Source: Clostridia bacterium
Lineage (GTDB): Bacteria; Bacillota; Clostridia; Oscillospirales; CAG-272
Length of the DNA stretch: 35,507 nucleotides
Assembly (NCBI GenBank): GCA_017619885.1
Contig: JAFZRM010000203.1
Location: forward strand, 1 to 35,507
Reading direction: 5' to 3'
The notes beneath the pieces were generated by a model. The model had not been told where the DNA came from and did not search any database. It saw only the letters and a list, made by a program, of their open reading frames with translations. This document shows, piece after piece, positions 21,826 to 31,974 of this stretch. Positions within the stretch are counted from its first letter, which is position 1; each line of letters begins with the position of its first letter. A program made the translations under genes and the position numbers.

Positions 21826-23171
21826 AGAAAACGACCGTTCTGACCGCGGCGCTCTGCGCGGCGGCGCTTACCGTGACCGTCTGCGGCGTGCTTCTGCTCG
21901 TGAGCCTTTCCGCGTATTCCGGCGCCGGCGAGATAAACGGCTGGGACATGATGTTCATGATGCCCGGTTCCGCGTTATCCGTCGCCGCGGCGGCGCTGCT
22001 GCTCACCGACTGCGGCTGCATCGCGCTTGCGGCGGTGCTCATCGTATCGTATATACGGACCGGCAGGGCGCTTAAAAACAACGTCGAGAAGAAACCGGAG
22101 CGGTTTTCGCGGCTGATGAAGATCGACCGAGAGGGTGTTTCCGGCAAAACGGCGTACAACGACCGTACGGATCTGTCCTCCTTCTGCGACGGATTCCGCG
22201 ATTTCGCGGCGGCTGACATGGGGCTTTATTACGACCAATCGGTCATAAGAAGCTACGTCGCCGGCATGGCGTGTACGCATCTTATCATACTTCAGGGCAT
22301 CTCCGGCACCGGTAAGACGTCTCTGCCGTTCGCTTTCGGCAAGTACGTCTGCCGCGACGCAGCGGTCACGCCCGTACAGCCCGGCTGGAAGGACAGATCC
22401 GACCTGCTCGGCTATTACAACGAATTCACGGACAGCTATACCGAAACGGAGCTTTTGTGCAAGCTCTACGAGGCTGACCTGTGCGACGACGTGTTCACGG
22501 TGGTCCTGGACGAGATGAACATCGCTCGCGTCGAATACTACTTCGCGGAATTCCTCTCGCTGCTCGAGCTGCCGGACGGCCCGGACAGACGCGTCAGAGT
22601 CACCGCGGACAGCCGCGGCAACGATCCCGCGCTGTTTGAAAACGGCGATCTGCGGCTGTCCGACAACGTGTGGTTCGTCGGAACGGCGAACAACGACGAC
22701 TCGACGCTCGCGATCTCGGATAAAGTCTACGACCGCGCGTTCGTGATAGAGCTCAACGGCAGATGCAAGCCCTTCACGGCGAAAGGCTCCGGCCGATCCC
22801 ACGTCTCGGCGTCGAGGCTCAAGGAGATGTTTCGGGAGGCGATGCTGAACGGCCCGATGAGCGAGAGGATAAGAGTCATATTCGAGCAGACCGACGCGTA
22901 TCTGACCGAGCATTTCGGCATATCGGCAGGAAACCGCGTCATAAGGCAGGCGGAGCGCTTCATCCCCGTGTTCACGGCGTGCGGCGGCACCGAGGACGAG
23001 GCGGCGGACATACTTATCTGCCGCAAGATCCTGCGCCGGCTCGAGAACGTCAACCCCGTGTACTGCCGCGACGGCGCCGACGGACTGATCAGATTCTTAA
23101 ACGGCGTCTTCGGCGGATACGCGCCCGAAAACAGCGTGAACTATGTGCGCAGATTCAAAGCGGTGAACTGA
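21822..23171 (+). CDS. Membrane-anchored McrB-type AAA+ ATPase, paralogue (system gene 3)
   Basis: This is a 449-residue protein started at the ATG that overlaps the preceding stop (GGAGGGCGG upstream); the longer frame from 21750 is rejected. It has two membrane helices (about 7-29 and 49-76), so both termini can be cytosolic. The AAA+ core parallels gene 1: Walker A GISGTGKTS (159-167), Walker B FTVVLDEMN (225-233), ARVEYYFAEFLSLLE, GTANNDDST (288-296) and SDKVYDRA. Between Walker A and B both paralogues keep VQPxWKDxxDxLGYYNEFT, probably the substrate- or partner-facing insert. The C-terminal helical lid ends in NYVRRFKAVN, like the SYVRRYVKL of gene 1. All catalytic residues are present in both, so a mixed hexamer with two active subunit types is plausible. 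The next gene starts directly after its stop. Confidence 0.9.
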   Translation: MKKTTVLTAALCAAALTVTVCGVLLLVSLSAYSGAGEINGWDMMFMMPGSALSVAAAALLLTDCGCIALAAVLIVSYIRTGRALKNNVEKKPERFSRLMKIDREGVSGKTAYNDRTDLSSFCDGFRDFAAADMGLYYDQSVIRSYVAGMACTHLIILQGISGTGKTSLPFAFGKYVCRDAAVTPVQPGWKDRSDLLGYYNEFTDSYTETELLCKLYEADLCDDVFTVVLDEMNIARVEYYFAEFLSLLELPDGPDRRVRVTADSRGNDPALFENGDLRLSDNVWFVGTANNDDSTLAISDKVYDRAFVIELNGRCKPFTAKGSGRSHVSASRLKEMFREAMLNGPMSERIRVIFEQTDAYLTEHFGISAGNRVIRQAERFIPVFTACGGTEDEAADILICRKILRRLENVNPVYCRDGADGLIRFLNGVFGGYAPENSVNYVRRFKAVN

Positions 23172-23705
23172 ATGAAAAAAGAAGACGTATTTGAAAAAGC
23201 ATCGATGCCCGGCATAGTGATACCGCTCGCCGGTTTTATCGTCGCGGCGTCGCTCGTTTTGCTGATCGTGTTCGGCGCGGCGTACGGCGGCGCGTTCACG
23301 CAGATGAGCGAGGGCGCAGGCGAGCAGAAGACGGTCTTCGACGCCCCGGATTCACCCGATAAAACGTATCCGAGAAACGAGCTCGACGAATCGCCGAATG
23401 CGCAGATCACCGTCACCATAAAGAAATTCAGCGTCGGCAACGGAATGCTTTCGTACGATATAAAGCTGATGAACCAGAGCGCCAACGACGCCACGGTGCA
23501 GTACGTGAACTGCGTGTTTTACAAAAACGGCGTCAGCGTCGGCAGCTGCATACTCTCGGGTCAGATGCTGCTCGACAGCAGAAGGCTCGTCAATCTTACC
23601 GGCACCGAAAAGACGAACGGCGCCGATTCGGCGGCGCTGACGATCAAATGGACGGACGAGGACGGCAGATCCGTCATCCGTAACTGGAATATCAATATAA
23701 GATAG
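23172..23705 (+). CDS. Small membrane-anchored beta-rich protein (system gene 4)
   Basis: This is a 177-residue protein that begins immediately after the preceding stop codon. One hydrophobic helix (about 14-37, PGIVIPLAGFIVAASLVLL) is followed by a linker and an extracytoplasmic domain of about 110 residues (68-177). The domain is made of alternating beta-strand-like segments (QITVTIKKFSVGNGMLSYDI, VQYVNCVFYKNGVSVGSC, AALTIKWTDEDG) that resemble an immunoglobulin-like FxLYD-type sandwich; this is a fold guess. There is no lipobox and no enzyme motif. Its position between the ATPase and the transglutaminase suggests an accessory or adaptor at the outer face of the membrane. Confidence 0.82.
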   Translation: MKKEDVFEKASMPGIVIPLAGFIVAASLVLLIVFGAAYGGAFTQMSEGAGEQKTVFDAPDSPDKTYPRNELDESPNAQITVTIKKFSVGNGMLSYDIKLMNQSANDATVQYVNCVFYKNGVSVGSCILSGQMLLDSRRLVNLTGTEKTNGADSAALTIKWTDEDGRSVIRNWNINIR

Positions 23706-23729
23706 CGATAAAAAACAAGAGGACCAGGT

Positions 23730-26700
23730 ATGACGTACGACGAATACGCGGTAAAAGTCAGAGGAGACTTCAAAAAGATCCGCTCGGCGCTCGCGTGGCT
23801 GAAAAAGCACCGCGTCGCGCTGATCGCGTCTTTTGCCGCAGCTGCGGCGGCGGTGATGCTGCTGATGTATTTTTCCGGCAGCTTCACGAAGCCGTTTGAC
23901 TGTGAAAGCCATGAATACGGCTCGCCTTCATTCACGGAGGCGAGGGCTTTTCTCGCGCGCGTCGACTACGTATACTCAGACGGATCGGAAGAATTTCAGG
24001 GCTTCCCGGACAGACCCGGAAGCTATACCGTCACAGCGAAAACGAAAAGCGCGCTCGGCAAGGTACGCGAACAGAGCCGCGAAATCGTTATATCGAAAAA
24101 GCCGGCGGCGATCGGTATCTCCGATCTTGAAATAACGTACGGCGACACGCCGGACTTTCTTCCCTTCGTCTCGTCTCAGGACCTGTGCGAGGGCGACAGG
24201 ATCAGCGCGGTCGGGGTCAGTTACGATCAACTGACCGGCGGCGAGGCGGCGATCGTCTCGGTAAAGATCGAAAACGAAAACGGTATCGACGTGACGGACT
24301 GCTACGAGCTCACGCTCGGGCACTCGTCGGCAAGGATAGTCCCGCGCGTCATAACCGTGTCGAGCGGCACGTCGGAGAAAAAATACGACGGCGAGCCGCT
24401 TACCGACACGACGTACACGGTGAAAGGCAGGCTCGCCGAGGGCGACGAGGTCGCCGCCGTGTTTTCCGCGTCTATCACGATACCCGGCACGGTGTCGAAC
24501 AATATGACCGTCAGCATCATGCACGGCGACGAGGACCGCACGCATATGTACGACGTCAGAGTGGCGGTCGGCTCGCTCACGGTCCTGCCGCGGCAGATCA
24601 GAGTGAAGACCGGCTCCGCGGAAAAAGACTACGACGGTACGCCGCTCAGCTGTGAAGAGTATGAGATTGACGGATCCGAGCTGCTGCAGGGCCATACCGT
24701 GCAGCTGTTGTCGGTGCCGGGCAGAAGGAACGCCGGAACCTACGACAACAGGATAGAATTCACCGTGACCGACGCCGAAGGCTACAACGTGCAAACGTTC
24801 TACGAGTTCGTCTACGACATGGGCAAGCTGAAGATCCGGAAGATCCCGATCAAAGTGAAGAGCGAGTCCGGCACGTTCTTATACGACGCGCAGCCGCACT
24901 ATTTCAAAGAAGCGGAGCTGACCGAAGGCGCGCTTCTGCCCGGTCACAGCATAGTCTTCGACGGCTTCCAGCCGATCGTTTACGGTGGAACGTACAAAAA
25001 CTCGTTCATAGCCGTGATCACGTCCGAGGACGGCGCAAAGGTGACCTCGAATTATGATATAGAATTCGATCCCGGCACGGTTTACGTCGATCCGCGTCCG
25101 ATTACGCTGAAGTTCACCGTCACCGGCAATCCCGGTATATCGGCGGCGTTCCTCGTTGACGCCGAGAACGGCGGCAGCATAGACGGCGAGGTCGAGCATC
25201 TTTACCTGAATTATCCGACGGTCATGCCGCTTTCGGTAAAGGAATCCGATTTCGGGCAATATATAAATAACGGCTTGAGTATCCTGAACAGAGACTCCAC
25301 CGTCGTGACGTCAAGCTACGACGCAAAGATCGACGTATCCTACGATCCCGACCTTATCGCGGCGGTCCGCGAACAGGCGCCGGGACGCGATACCGATACC
25401 GGCACGCAGACCGGGCCGTCGTCCGGCACGGACACGGGCACCGGCACCGGACCTGCGCCCGAGACCGAGCCGCCGGAGCCGGTCGATCCCGAAGAGGCGG
25501 CGATGCAGAAATACGGCATCAAAGGAGTCGGCACCGGCGGCGTGAGCGGTCAGATCAGCAACAGCCCCGGATCGGGCTCGACCGTGCCGGGCGAGTCTCA
25601 GCAGAACGGAAAAGAACCGCGAGGCTCGGTGACGAGCTTCAAAGGCGGCGCGATATATCTGAGACTGCGCAGCTTCGGAGACTACACCGGCACCGGCTGG
25701 AGCGAACCGAAGGTATACGATAAGTCGGAGAGCATGGTGATACATCCGCTGAATCTGACGTATATGAACCTGCAGGGGACGTTTTCGCCGGAAAACACCG
25801 TGATCGTAAACTACAGAAGCACCGACAACGTGAAGCCCGTGCCGTATTTCTCGCAGACAGCCGACAGTCACTCGCGGTATTACGTGACGGACGTCGCGGT
25901 ACCCTCCGACAGCGACGAGGGGATATTCCGGTATGATCAGATACCGATGGTAACGCTGCAGAACCTTTTAAAGGACAGATCGAAGTCGACCGACAAATAC
26001 GACGACGAATATTATGAGTTCGTCAGAGAAAACTATCTGTCCGTGCCGGATAACATAAAAAAACTGCTCGACTCGATAATAAAGGAAGCGAAGCTTGACG
26101 CCGCCTCGCCCGATATAATACAGCAGGTAGCATCGTTCGTGCGAAATTACGCGCAGTATAACGGCAATTTCAAGGCCGCGCCGGAGGGCGCCGACCTTAT
26201 CGCTTATTTTCTGGGTGAAAGCCGTGAGGGCATATGCGCGCATTTCGCCTCCGCGGCGGTGCTCATATACAGACAGCTCGGCATCCCCGCGCGCTTTACC
26301 GCGGGCTATTACGTCGTGACCGAGGCCGCTGTCGATACGCCGTTTTACGCCAAGGACGCGCACTCGTGGCCCGAGGTATACGTCGAAAACATCGGCTGGA
26401 TACCGGTCGAGGTCACGTCTGCGTCGGTCGCCGGCGGAGGCGAATCGTCCGACTATCAGCCGCCTGACGAATCCTCGCTGCTCTGGTACAATCACGTTTA
26501 TTTCAGGATGAACGACGCGGCGAAAACGTACGACGGAGAATATCTGTATTCTCCGGGCGTACTCGTGCTCGACGGGAGCAACCTGCTCCCCGGCCATACG
26601 CTGAGCGCCGAGTCCGAAGGCATCATGTACGCCGGATCGGTCAAGGCGTACGCGAATAACGTAAAAATCACCGACGAGACCGGCAGAGACGTCACCGGGA

Positions 26701-27785
26701 TATATCAGCTCCACGAGACGAGCCCAGGGATCCTGACCGTACACACGCTCGAGGTCACGCTGACCGAGATAACGCTTTACGTCGGGCAGACCATAGTTTT
26801 ACCGAAGGTCTCGACGATAACGGACGCGGAGGCCGCCGAGCTGATAGGCGAGGACGATCTGTCGTTCGATTTCGGCGGCGATCCGGCGATGAGAGTGAAC
26901 GAAGACGGCACCGCGACCGGCGTCGCCGCGACCGATCAGCGCACGTTCTCAAAGGCTTATAATTTCGGCGCGCTCCGGGGCAGCAACGTCGTGACGTCAA
27001 GCGACGAGATCGTCGTGCGGCAGAAGATAACGGTACTGCCGTTCGACAACGTCAGATACACGTCGAGCCGGCCGAAGACGACCGACACGTCATCCGTTTA
27101 CAGAGTCGCGGGCGAAAACGGCGTGATGTACGATTATCTCGCCGTTGTCTCTGACAGCGCGGAAAAGAGCTTCGACGGAAAATATCTTACCGCGGGCGGC
27201 TTCACCGTGACCGGCGGTGCTGTCGAGCCCGGTCATCACGTAGTGTTTTCAAGCAATTCGTCGCAGCTGTACGTCGGCTCGTGCGAGAACCGCTACGGCG
27301 TGCTGTCGGTGCTCGACGAAAAAGGCGACGACGTGACGGGCAGATATATGATCGACTTCACGCCCGGCACGCTGACCGTCACGGAAGGCGTGTACGCGGC
27401 GGACGATTCCGTCACCGTCACAGTGCCTGCGGACGGCGCGGACGATCTGCGCAAAGTCGTGTGGGTCGAAGGCCTGAGCGGTCTGCCGGTCACGTACCGC
27501 GCCGATAAGAGCGACGGCGTCGTGCGCGTCGACGGATACCGGATAATCGGCATTGAGGCGGGAAGCACGAAGATTGCGGCGACGCTTAACAGCGTAGACC
27601 TGAACGGCGACGGCGTGGCCGAATACGGCGCCGCCGAGCGGTCCGTCACCGTCAACGTGACGCCGGTGGCAAAAGACGGCAGCGCGCTGATCTGCACGCT
27701 GTTCATCATAAGCGTTTCCGCGGCGGTCGTCACCGTCACGTTCGCCGTCGCCCGCTGCGTCATGCGCGGCAGAAAAGAAGAATGA
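23730..27785 (+). CDS. Giant two-TM transglutaminase-like protein with MBG/YDG repeats (system gene 5)
   Basis: This is a 1351-residue protein. A basic cytosolic start and one membrane helix (about 28-48) are followed by a very long outer region and a C-terminal helix (about 1319-1343) with the basic tail RGRKEE. The outer region contains four successive MBG/YDG-type repeats (about 128-465; KKYDGEPL at 216, KDYDGTPL at 298), a Gly/Thr/Pro linker (about 545-640), a transglutaminase-like core, and two more YDG repeats (KTYDGEYL about 930, KSFDGKYL about 1146). The core has Cys836 in REGICAHFASA, His878 in DAHSWPEVYV and Glu894 in GWIPVEVTS, with spacing that fits a Cys-His-Asp/Glu triad. It could crosslink or cleave surface proteins. 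AGAGGA lies upstream of the ATG. Its length and domain order are unlike classical TgpA-type proteins. Confidence 0.88.
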   Translation: MTYDEYAVKVRGDFKKIRSALAWLKKHRVALIASFAAAAAAVMLLMYFSGSFTKPFDCESHEYGSPSFTEARAFLARVDYVYSDGSEEFQGFPDRPGSYTVTAKTKSALGKVREQSREIVISKKPAAIGISDLEITYGDTPDFLPFVSSQDLCEGDRISAVGVSYDQLTGGEAAIVSVKIENENGIDVTDCYELTLGHSSARIVPRVITVSSGTSEKKYDGEPLTDTTYTVKGRLAEGDEVAAVFSASITIPGTVSNNMTVSIMHGDEDRTHMYDVRVAVGSLTVLPRQIRVKTGSAEKDYDGTPLSCEEYEIDGSELLQGHTVQLLSVPGRRNAGTYDNRIEFTVTDAEGYNVQTFYEFVYDMGKLKIRKIPIKVKSESGTFLYDAQPHYFKEAELTEGALLPGHSIVFDGFQPIVYGGTYKNSFIAVITSEDGAKVTSNYDIEFDPGTVYVDPRPITLKFTVTGNPGISAAFLVDAENGGSIDGEVEHLYLNYPTVMPLSVKESDFGQYINNGLSILNRDSTVVTSSYDAKIDVSYDPDLIAAVREQAPGRDTDTGTQTGPSSGTDTGTGTGPAPETEPPEPVDPEEAAMQKYGIKGVGTGGVSGQISNSPGSGSTVPGESQQNGKEPRGSVTSFKGGAIYLRLRSFGDYTGTGWSEPKVYDKSESMVIHPLNLTYMNLQGTFSPENTVIVNYRSTDNVKPVPYFSQTADSHSRYYVTDVAVPSDSDEGIFRYDQIPMVTLQNLLKDRSKSTDKYDDEYYEFVRENYLSVPDNIKKLLDSIIKEAKLDAASPDIIQQVASFVRNYAQYNGNFKAAPEGADLIAYFLGESREGICAHFASAAVLIYRQLGIPARFTAGYYVVTEAAVDTPFYAKDAHSWPEVYVENIGWIPVEVTSASVAGGGESSDYQPPDESSLLWYNHVYFRMNDAAKTYDGEYLYSPGVLVLDGSNLLPGHTLSAESEGIMYAGSVKAYANNVKITDETGRDVTGIYQLHETSPGILTVHTLEVTLTEITLYVGQTIVLPKVSTITDAEAAELIGEDDLSFDFGGDPAMRVNEDGTATGVAATDQRTFSKAYNFGALRGSNVVTSSDEIVVRQKITVLPFDNVRYTSSRPKTTDTSSVYRVAGENGVMYDYLAVVSDSAEKSFDGKYLTAGGFTVTGGAVEPGHHVVFSSNSSQLYVGSCENRYGVLSVLDEKGDDVTGRYMIDFTPGTLTVTEGVYAADDSVTVTVPADGADDLRKVVWVEGLSGLPVTYRADKSDGVVRVDGYRIIGIEAGSTKIAATLNSVDLNGDGVAEYGAAERSVTVNVTPVAKDGSALICTLFIISVSAAVVTVTFAVARCVMRGRKEE

Positions 27786-27828
27786 CAAAAGCCCGCCGTC
27801 ATACGGCGCGGACGTACGCGATAAAAAG

Positions 27829-27855
27829 CGCCGCAGGATCCATGATCCTGCGGCG
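27829..27855 (-). terminator. Terminator between the system operon and pckG
   Basis: A 12-bp perfect stem (27829-27840 with 27844-27855, loop CAT). On the minus strand it is followed by CTTTTTAT, so it ends the PEP carboxykinase transcript. On the plus strand it is followed by TAGTGTTTTG, a weaker stop for the five-gene operon. A second, smaller hairpin at about 27794-27808 precedes it. Confidence 0.8.
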
Positions 27856-27875
27856 TAGTGTTTTGTACCGGTTTA

Positions 27876-29669
<1,794 letters not shown>

Positions 29670-29750
29670 TATTTGCAGCCTCACATGTTGTTTATTGCAG
29701 TATATGAACGCAAGGCCGTTTTCGCCTGCGCCCAACTTACTCCGATTATC

Positions 29751-29779
29751 ATTATATCACGATGCTTTGCTTGAATCAA
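29751..29779 (-). promoter_or_regulatory. Sigma-A promoter of pckG
   Basis: On the minus strand, TTGATT (29779-29774), 17-base spacer ending in CGTGA, TATAAT (29756-29751). It is about 80 bases before the ATG at 29669, leaving room for a leader, and is divergent from the promoter at 29853-29881. Confidence 0.82.
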
Positions 29780-29852
29780 TATATAATATTGTATCGAATC
29801 GTGAATTTTTTGCACAACAATCTTGCAAAAATTATTTTTCCCGCCGCCGGGC

Positions 29853-29881
29853 TTGAAAAATACACAAATATGTTGTATAAT
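29853..29881 (+). promoter_or_regulatory. Sigma-A promoter of the HEEGH protein/MATE unit
   Basis: TTGAAA (29853-29858), 17-base AT-rich spacer, TATAAT (29876-29881). The leader to the start at about 30001 is some 110 bases and GC-rich. It holds no other gene that I can see. Confidence 0.82.
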
Positions 29882-30000
29882 AATATATAATCGAGGCGTG
29901 AGGCGGCGAAAACCGCGCCGCGCACCGTCCGCGCGCGCCGACGCCACGCAGACGATCGGCAAATTATGCAGGAGAATCATCAAAAACTTTCAAAACCATG

Positions 30001-30423
30001 ATGACGTCGTTTTTATTCTATTTGCTTTCCTTCACGTGGGGACTGCCGGTGACGCTCTCCGGAGGGCTCTGCGCGCTCGCCGCGCTCATATGCGGCGCGA
30101 AGTGTGAGAAAGCCGGCAGATGTCTGCTGTTCAGACGGGGAAAAAGCTGGGGCGGCTTTTCGCTCGGCGTGTTCCTTTTCGTCTGCGAGGACGCGGACGA
30201 CAGTGTGCTTCTTCACGAGGAGGGGCACAGCGTGCAGAACTGCATATACGGGCCGCTGATGCCTTTCATCGTCAGCATACCGTCGGCGCTCAGATACTGG
30301 CACAGAAGGCTGAACAAAAAGAAGAGACCGCGCAGACCGTACGGCAGCGCGTGGTTCGAGGTCCAGGCGACGCGCTTCGGCGAACGTCTGCGCCAAAGAC
30401 GGCAAGAGAACAAACGGGCGTGA
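30001..30423 (+). CDS. Small membrane protein with HEEGH motif, unknown function
   Basis: This is a 140-residue protein; two adjacent ATG codons (29998 and 30001) are possible and neither has a clear ribosome binding site (AGGAG at about 29970 is too far). It has hydrophobic segments at about 4-33 and 50-62, and a third at about 83-97. Between the second and third is LLHEEGHSVQNCIYGPLMPF, in which HEEGH matches the HExxH zinc-protease pattern. Near the C-terminus is WFEVQATRFGER, where the Glu could be a third metal ligand. Proteins with a similar (Y/E)xGHxxQxxxxGPLY segment occur widely in Firmicutes as hypothetical membrane proteins, usually with an imperfect HExxH, so protease activity is uncertain. 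The basic C-terminal tail is probably cytosolic. It is followed by a MATE gene 47 bases downstream. Confidence 0.78.
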   Translation: MTSFLFYLLSFTWGLPVTLSGGLCALAALICGAKCEKAGRCLLFRRGKSWGGFSLGVFLFVCEDADDSVLLHEEGHSVQNCIYGPLMPFIVSIPSALRYWHRRLNKKKRPRRPYGSAWFEVQATRFGERLRQRRQENKRA

Positions 30424-30439
30424 CCCGACTCCGGTATAC

Positions 30440-30459
30440 GCCGGACGGGTTTGTCCGGC
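30440..30459 (+). other. Short hairpin before the MATE ribosome binding site
   Basis: GCCGGAC (30440-30446) pairs with GTCCGGC (30453-30459) with a 6-base loop, immediately before CAGAGA and the ATG at 30470. No T tract, so not a standard terminator; a processing or translation effect is possible. Confidence 0.4.
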
Positions 30460-30469
30460 AGAGAATACG

Positions 30470-31855
30470 ATGAAGAATTTTGAGATAGATATGACGCGGG
30501 GAAGCCTTTTCCCCAAGATCATTAAATTCACCCTGCCCGTCGTGCTCGCGGGCATGCTGCAGCTGTTTTACAACGCCGCGGATATGATCGTCGTCGGCAA
30601 GTTCGCCGAGCCCGGCTCGCTCGGAGCCGTCGGCGCGACGAGCTCGCTGATAAACTTCATAGTCAACCTGTTCATCGGGTTGTCCGTCGGCGGCTGCGTC
30701 GTCGCGGCGAGATATTACGGACAGGGCGACCGCGAGGGCGTCAGCAGGACGTCGAACACGGCTTTTCTGCTCTCGCTGATCGGCGGAGTGACGCTTTCGC
30801 TGATCGGGTTTTTCCTCGCGCGCCCGATGCTTCAGGCGATGGGTACGCCCGGCGACGTCATAGACAGATCGGTGCTGTATATGAAGATCTACTTCATAGG
30901 CATCCCCGGCAATATGGTGTATAACTTCTGCTCGGCGATACTGCGCGGCTGCGGCGATACGCGCCGCCCGCTGATGTATCTCGCCGTTTCCGGCGTCGTG
31001 AACGTCGCGCTCAACCTCGTGCTCGTCATCGTCTTCGATCTCGGAGTCGCCGGCGTCGCGATCGCGACGATAGTGTCACAGGCGCTTTCCGCGGCAATGG
31101 TGCTGATACACCTCTGCCGTACCGACACGGCGAGCAGGATCAGCCGCAGGACGCTGAAGATCAGCAAAAAAGAGCTTCTGATGATAATAAAGGTCGGACT
31201 GCCGTCCGGCATACAGGGCTCGGTGTTCTCGATATCGAACGTGCTCATCCAGTCGTCCGTCAACTCGTTCGGCTCCGTCATTATGGACGGCAACACGGCG
31301 GCGCAGAATATCGAGGGCTTCATCTACACCGCGATGAACTCGGCAGCGCAGGCGGCGATGTCGTTTTCGTCGCAAAACTACGGCGCCGGGAAATTCGACC
31401 GGATCAGAAAAACGGTCGTGCAGTGCGCGCTGCTCGCCGCCGGGATCGGCGCGGTGCTCAGTACACTGGCGATCTGCTTTTCCGGCACGTTCCTCGGATT
31501 CTACATAAACGCGGAAACGCCGAATCCGGAAGTGGTCCACTTCGGTCAGTTGAGGCTTTATATAATTGCGTCGACGTATCTGCTCTGCGGCATAATGGAT
31601 ACGCTGTCGTATTCTGTGCGCGGCATCGGCCATTCGACCGTTTCGATGATCGTGTCGCTTATAGGAGCCTGCGCGTTCCGCGTGTTCTGGATATTCACGG
31701 TGTTTGCGGCTGACAGGTCGCTGCAGACGCTTTATATGTCGTATCCGATCTCGTGGGCGCTGACCGCCGCGGCGCATCTTATATGCTTCCTCGTCTTTAT
31801 ACGGTACGAGGAGAAGAAGGTGAAGAAGTACACCGACCGGCGGCTCGGCGTCTGA
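30470..31855 (+). CDS. MATE-family multidrug/metabolite efflux transporter
   Basis: This is a 461-residue inner-membrane protein with about 12 hydrophobic helices in two similar halves, the standard MATE size. The start MKNFEIDMTRGSLFPKIIKF is followed by LPVVLAGMLQLFYNAADMIV, then GKFxxPGSLGAVGATSS and later ILRGCGDTRRPLMYLAVSG, all typical of the DinF/NorM-like clostridial MATE proteins. The second half shows GLPSGIQGSVFSISNVLIQ and MSFSSQNYGAGKFDRIR. It is expected to export organic cations or metabolites in exchange for Na+ or H+; the substrate is not predictable. The ribosome binding site is weak (CAGAGA). It is co-directional with the small HEEGH protein and may share its promoter. Confidence 0.95.
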   Translation: MKNFEIDMTRGSLFPKIIKFTLPVVLAGMLQLFYNAADMIVVGKFAEPGSLGAVGATSSLINFIVNLFIGLSVGGCVVAARYYGQGDREGVSRTSNTAFLLSLIGGVTLSLIGFFLARPMLQAMGTPGDVIDRSVLYMKIYFIGIPGNMVYNFCSAILRGCGDTRRPLMYLAVSGVVNVALNLVLVIVFDLGVAGVAIATIVSQALSAAMVLIHLCRTDTASRISRRTLKISKKELLMIIKVGLPSGIQGSVFSISNVLIQSSVNSFGSVIMDGNTAAQNIEGFIYTAMNSAAQAAMSFSSQNYGAGKFDRIRKTVVQCALLAAGIGAVLSTLAICFSGTFLGFYINAETPNPEVVHFGQLRLYIIASTYLLCGIMDTLSYSVRGIGHSTVSMIVSLIGACAFRVFWIFTVFAADRSLQTLYMSYPISWALTAAAHLICFLVFIRYEEKKVKKYTDRRLGV

Positions 31856-31879
31856 CCGAATACGTTTTAACAAAACCGC

Positions 31880-31908
31880 TTGACAAAACGTGAGTTTTAT
31901 AGTATAAA
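31880..31908 (+). promoter_or_regulatory. Sigma-A promoter of the solute-binding protein
   Basis: TTGACA (31880-31885), 17-base spacer, TATAAA (31903-31908), about 65 bases before the ATG at 31975. Confidence 0.87.
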
Positions 31909-31974
31909 TGAATCGACGGGCACACCGCGCCCGACGGCGTTATACGGAATGAAATGAACAGGAGAGATAAGATC

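Noticed and set aside
18995..23171. Classical McrBC type IV restriction system
   Set aside because: The ATPases are membrane-anchored, no McrC/PD-(D/E)XK nuclease or methyl-DNA-binding domain is visible, and the operon continues into extracellular proteins.
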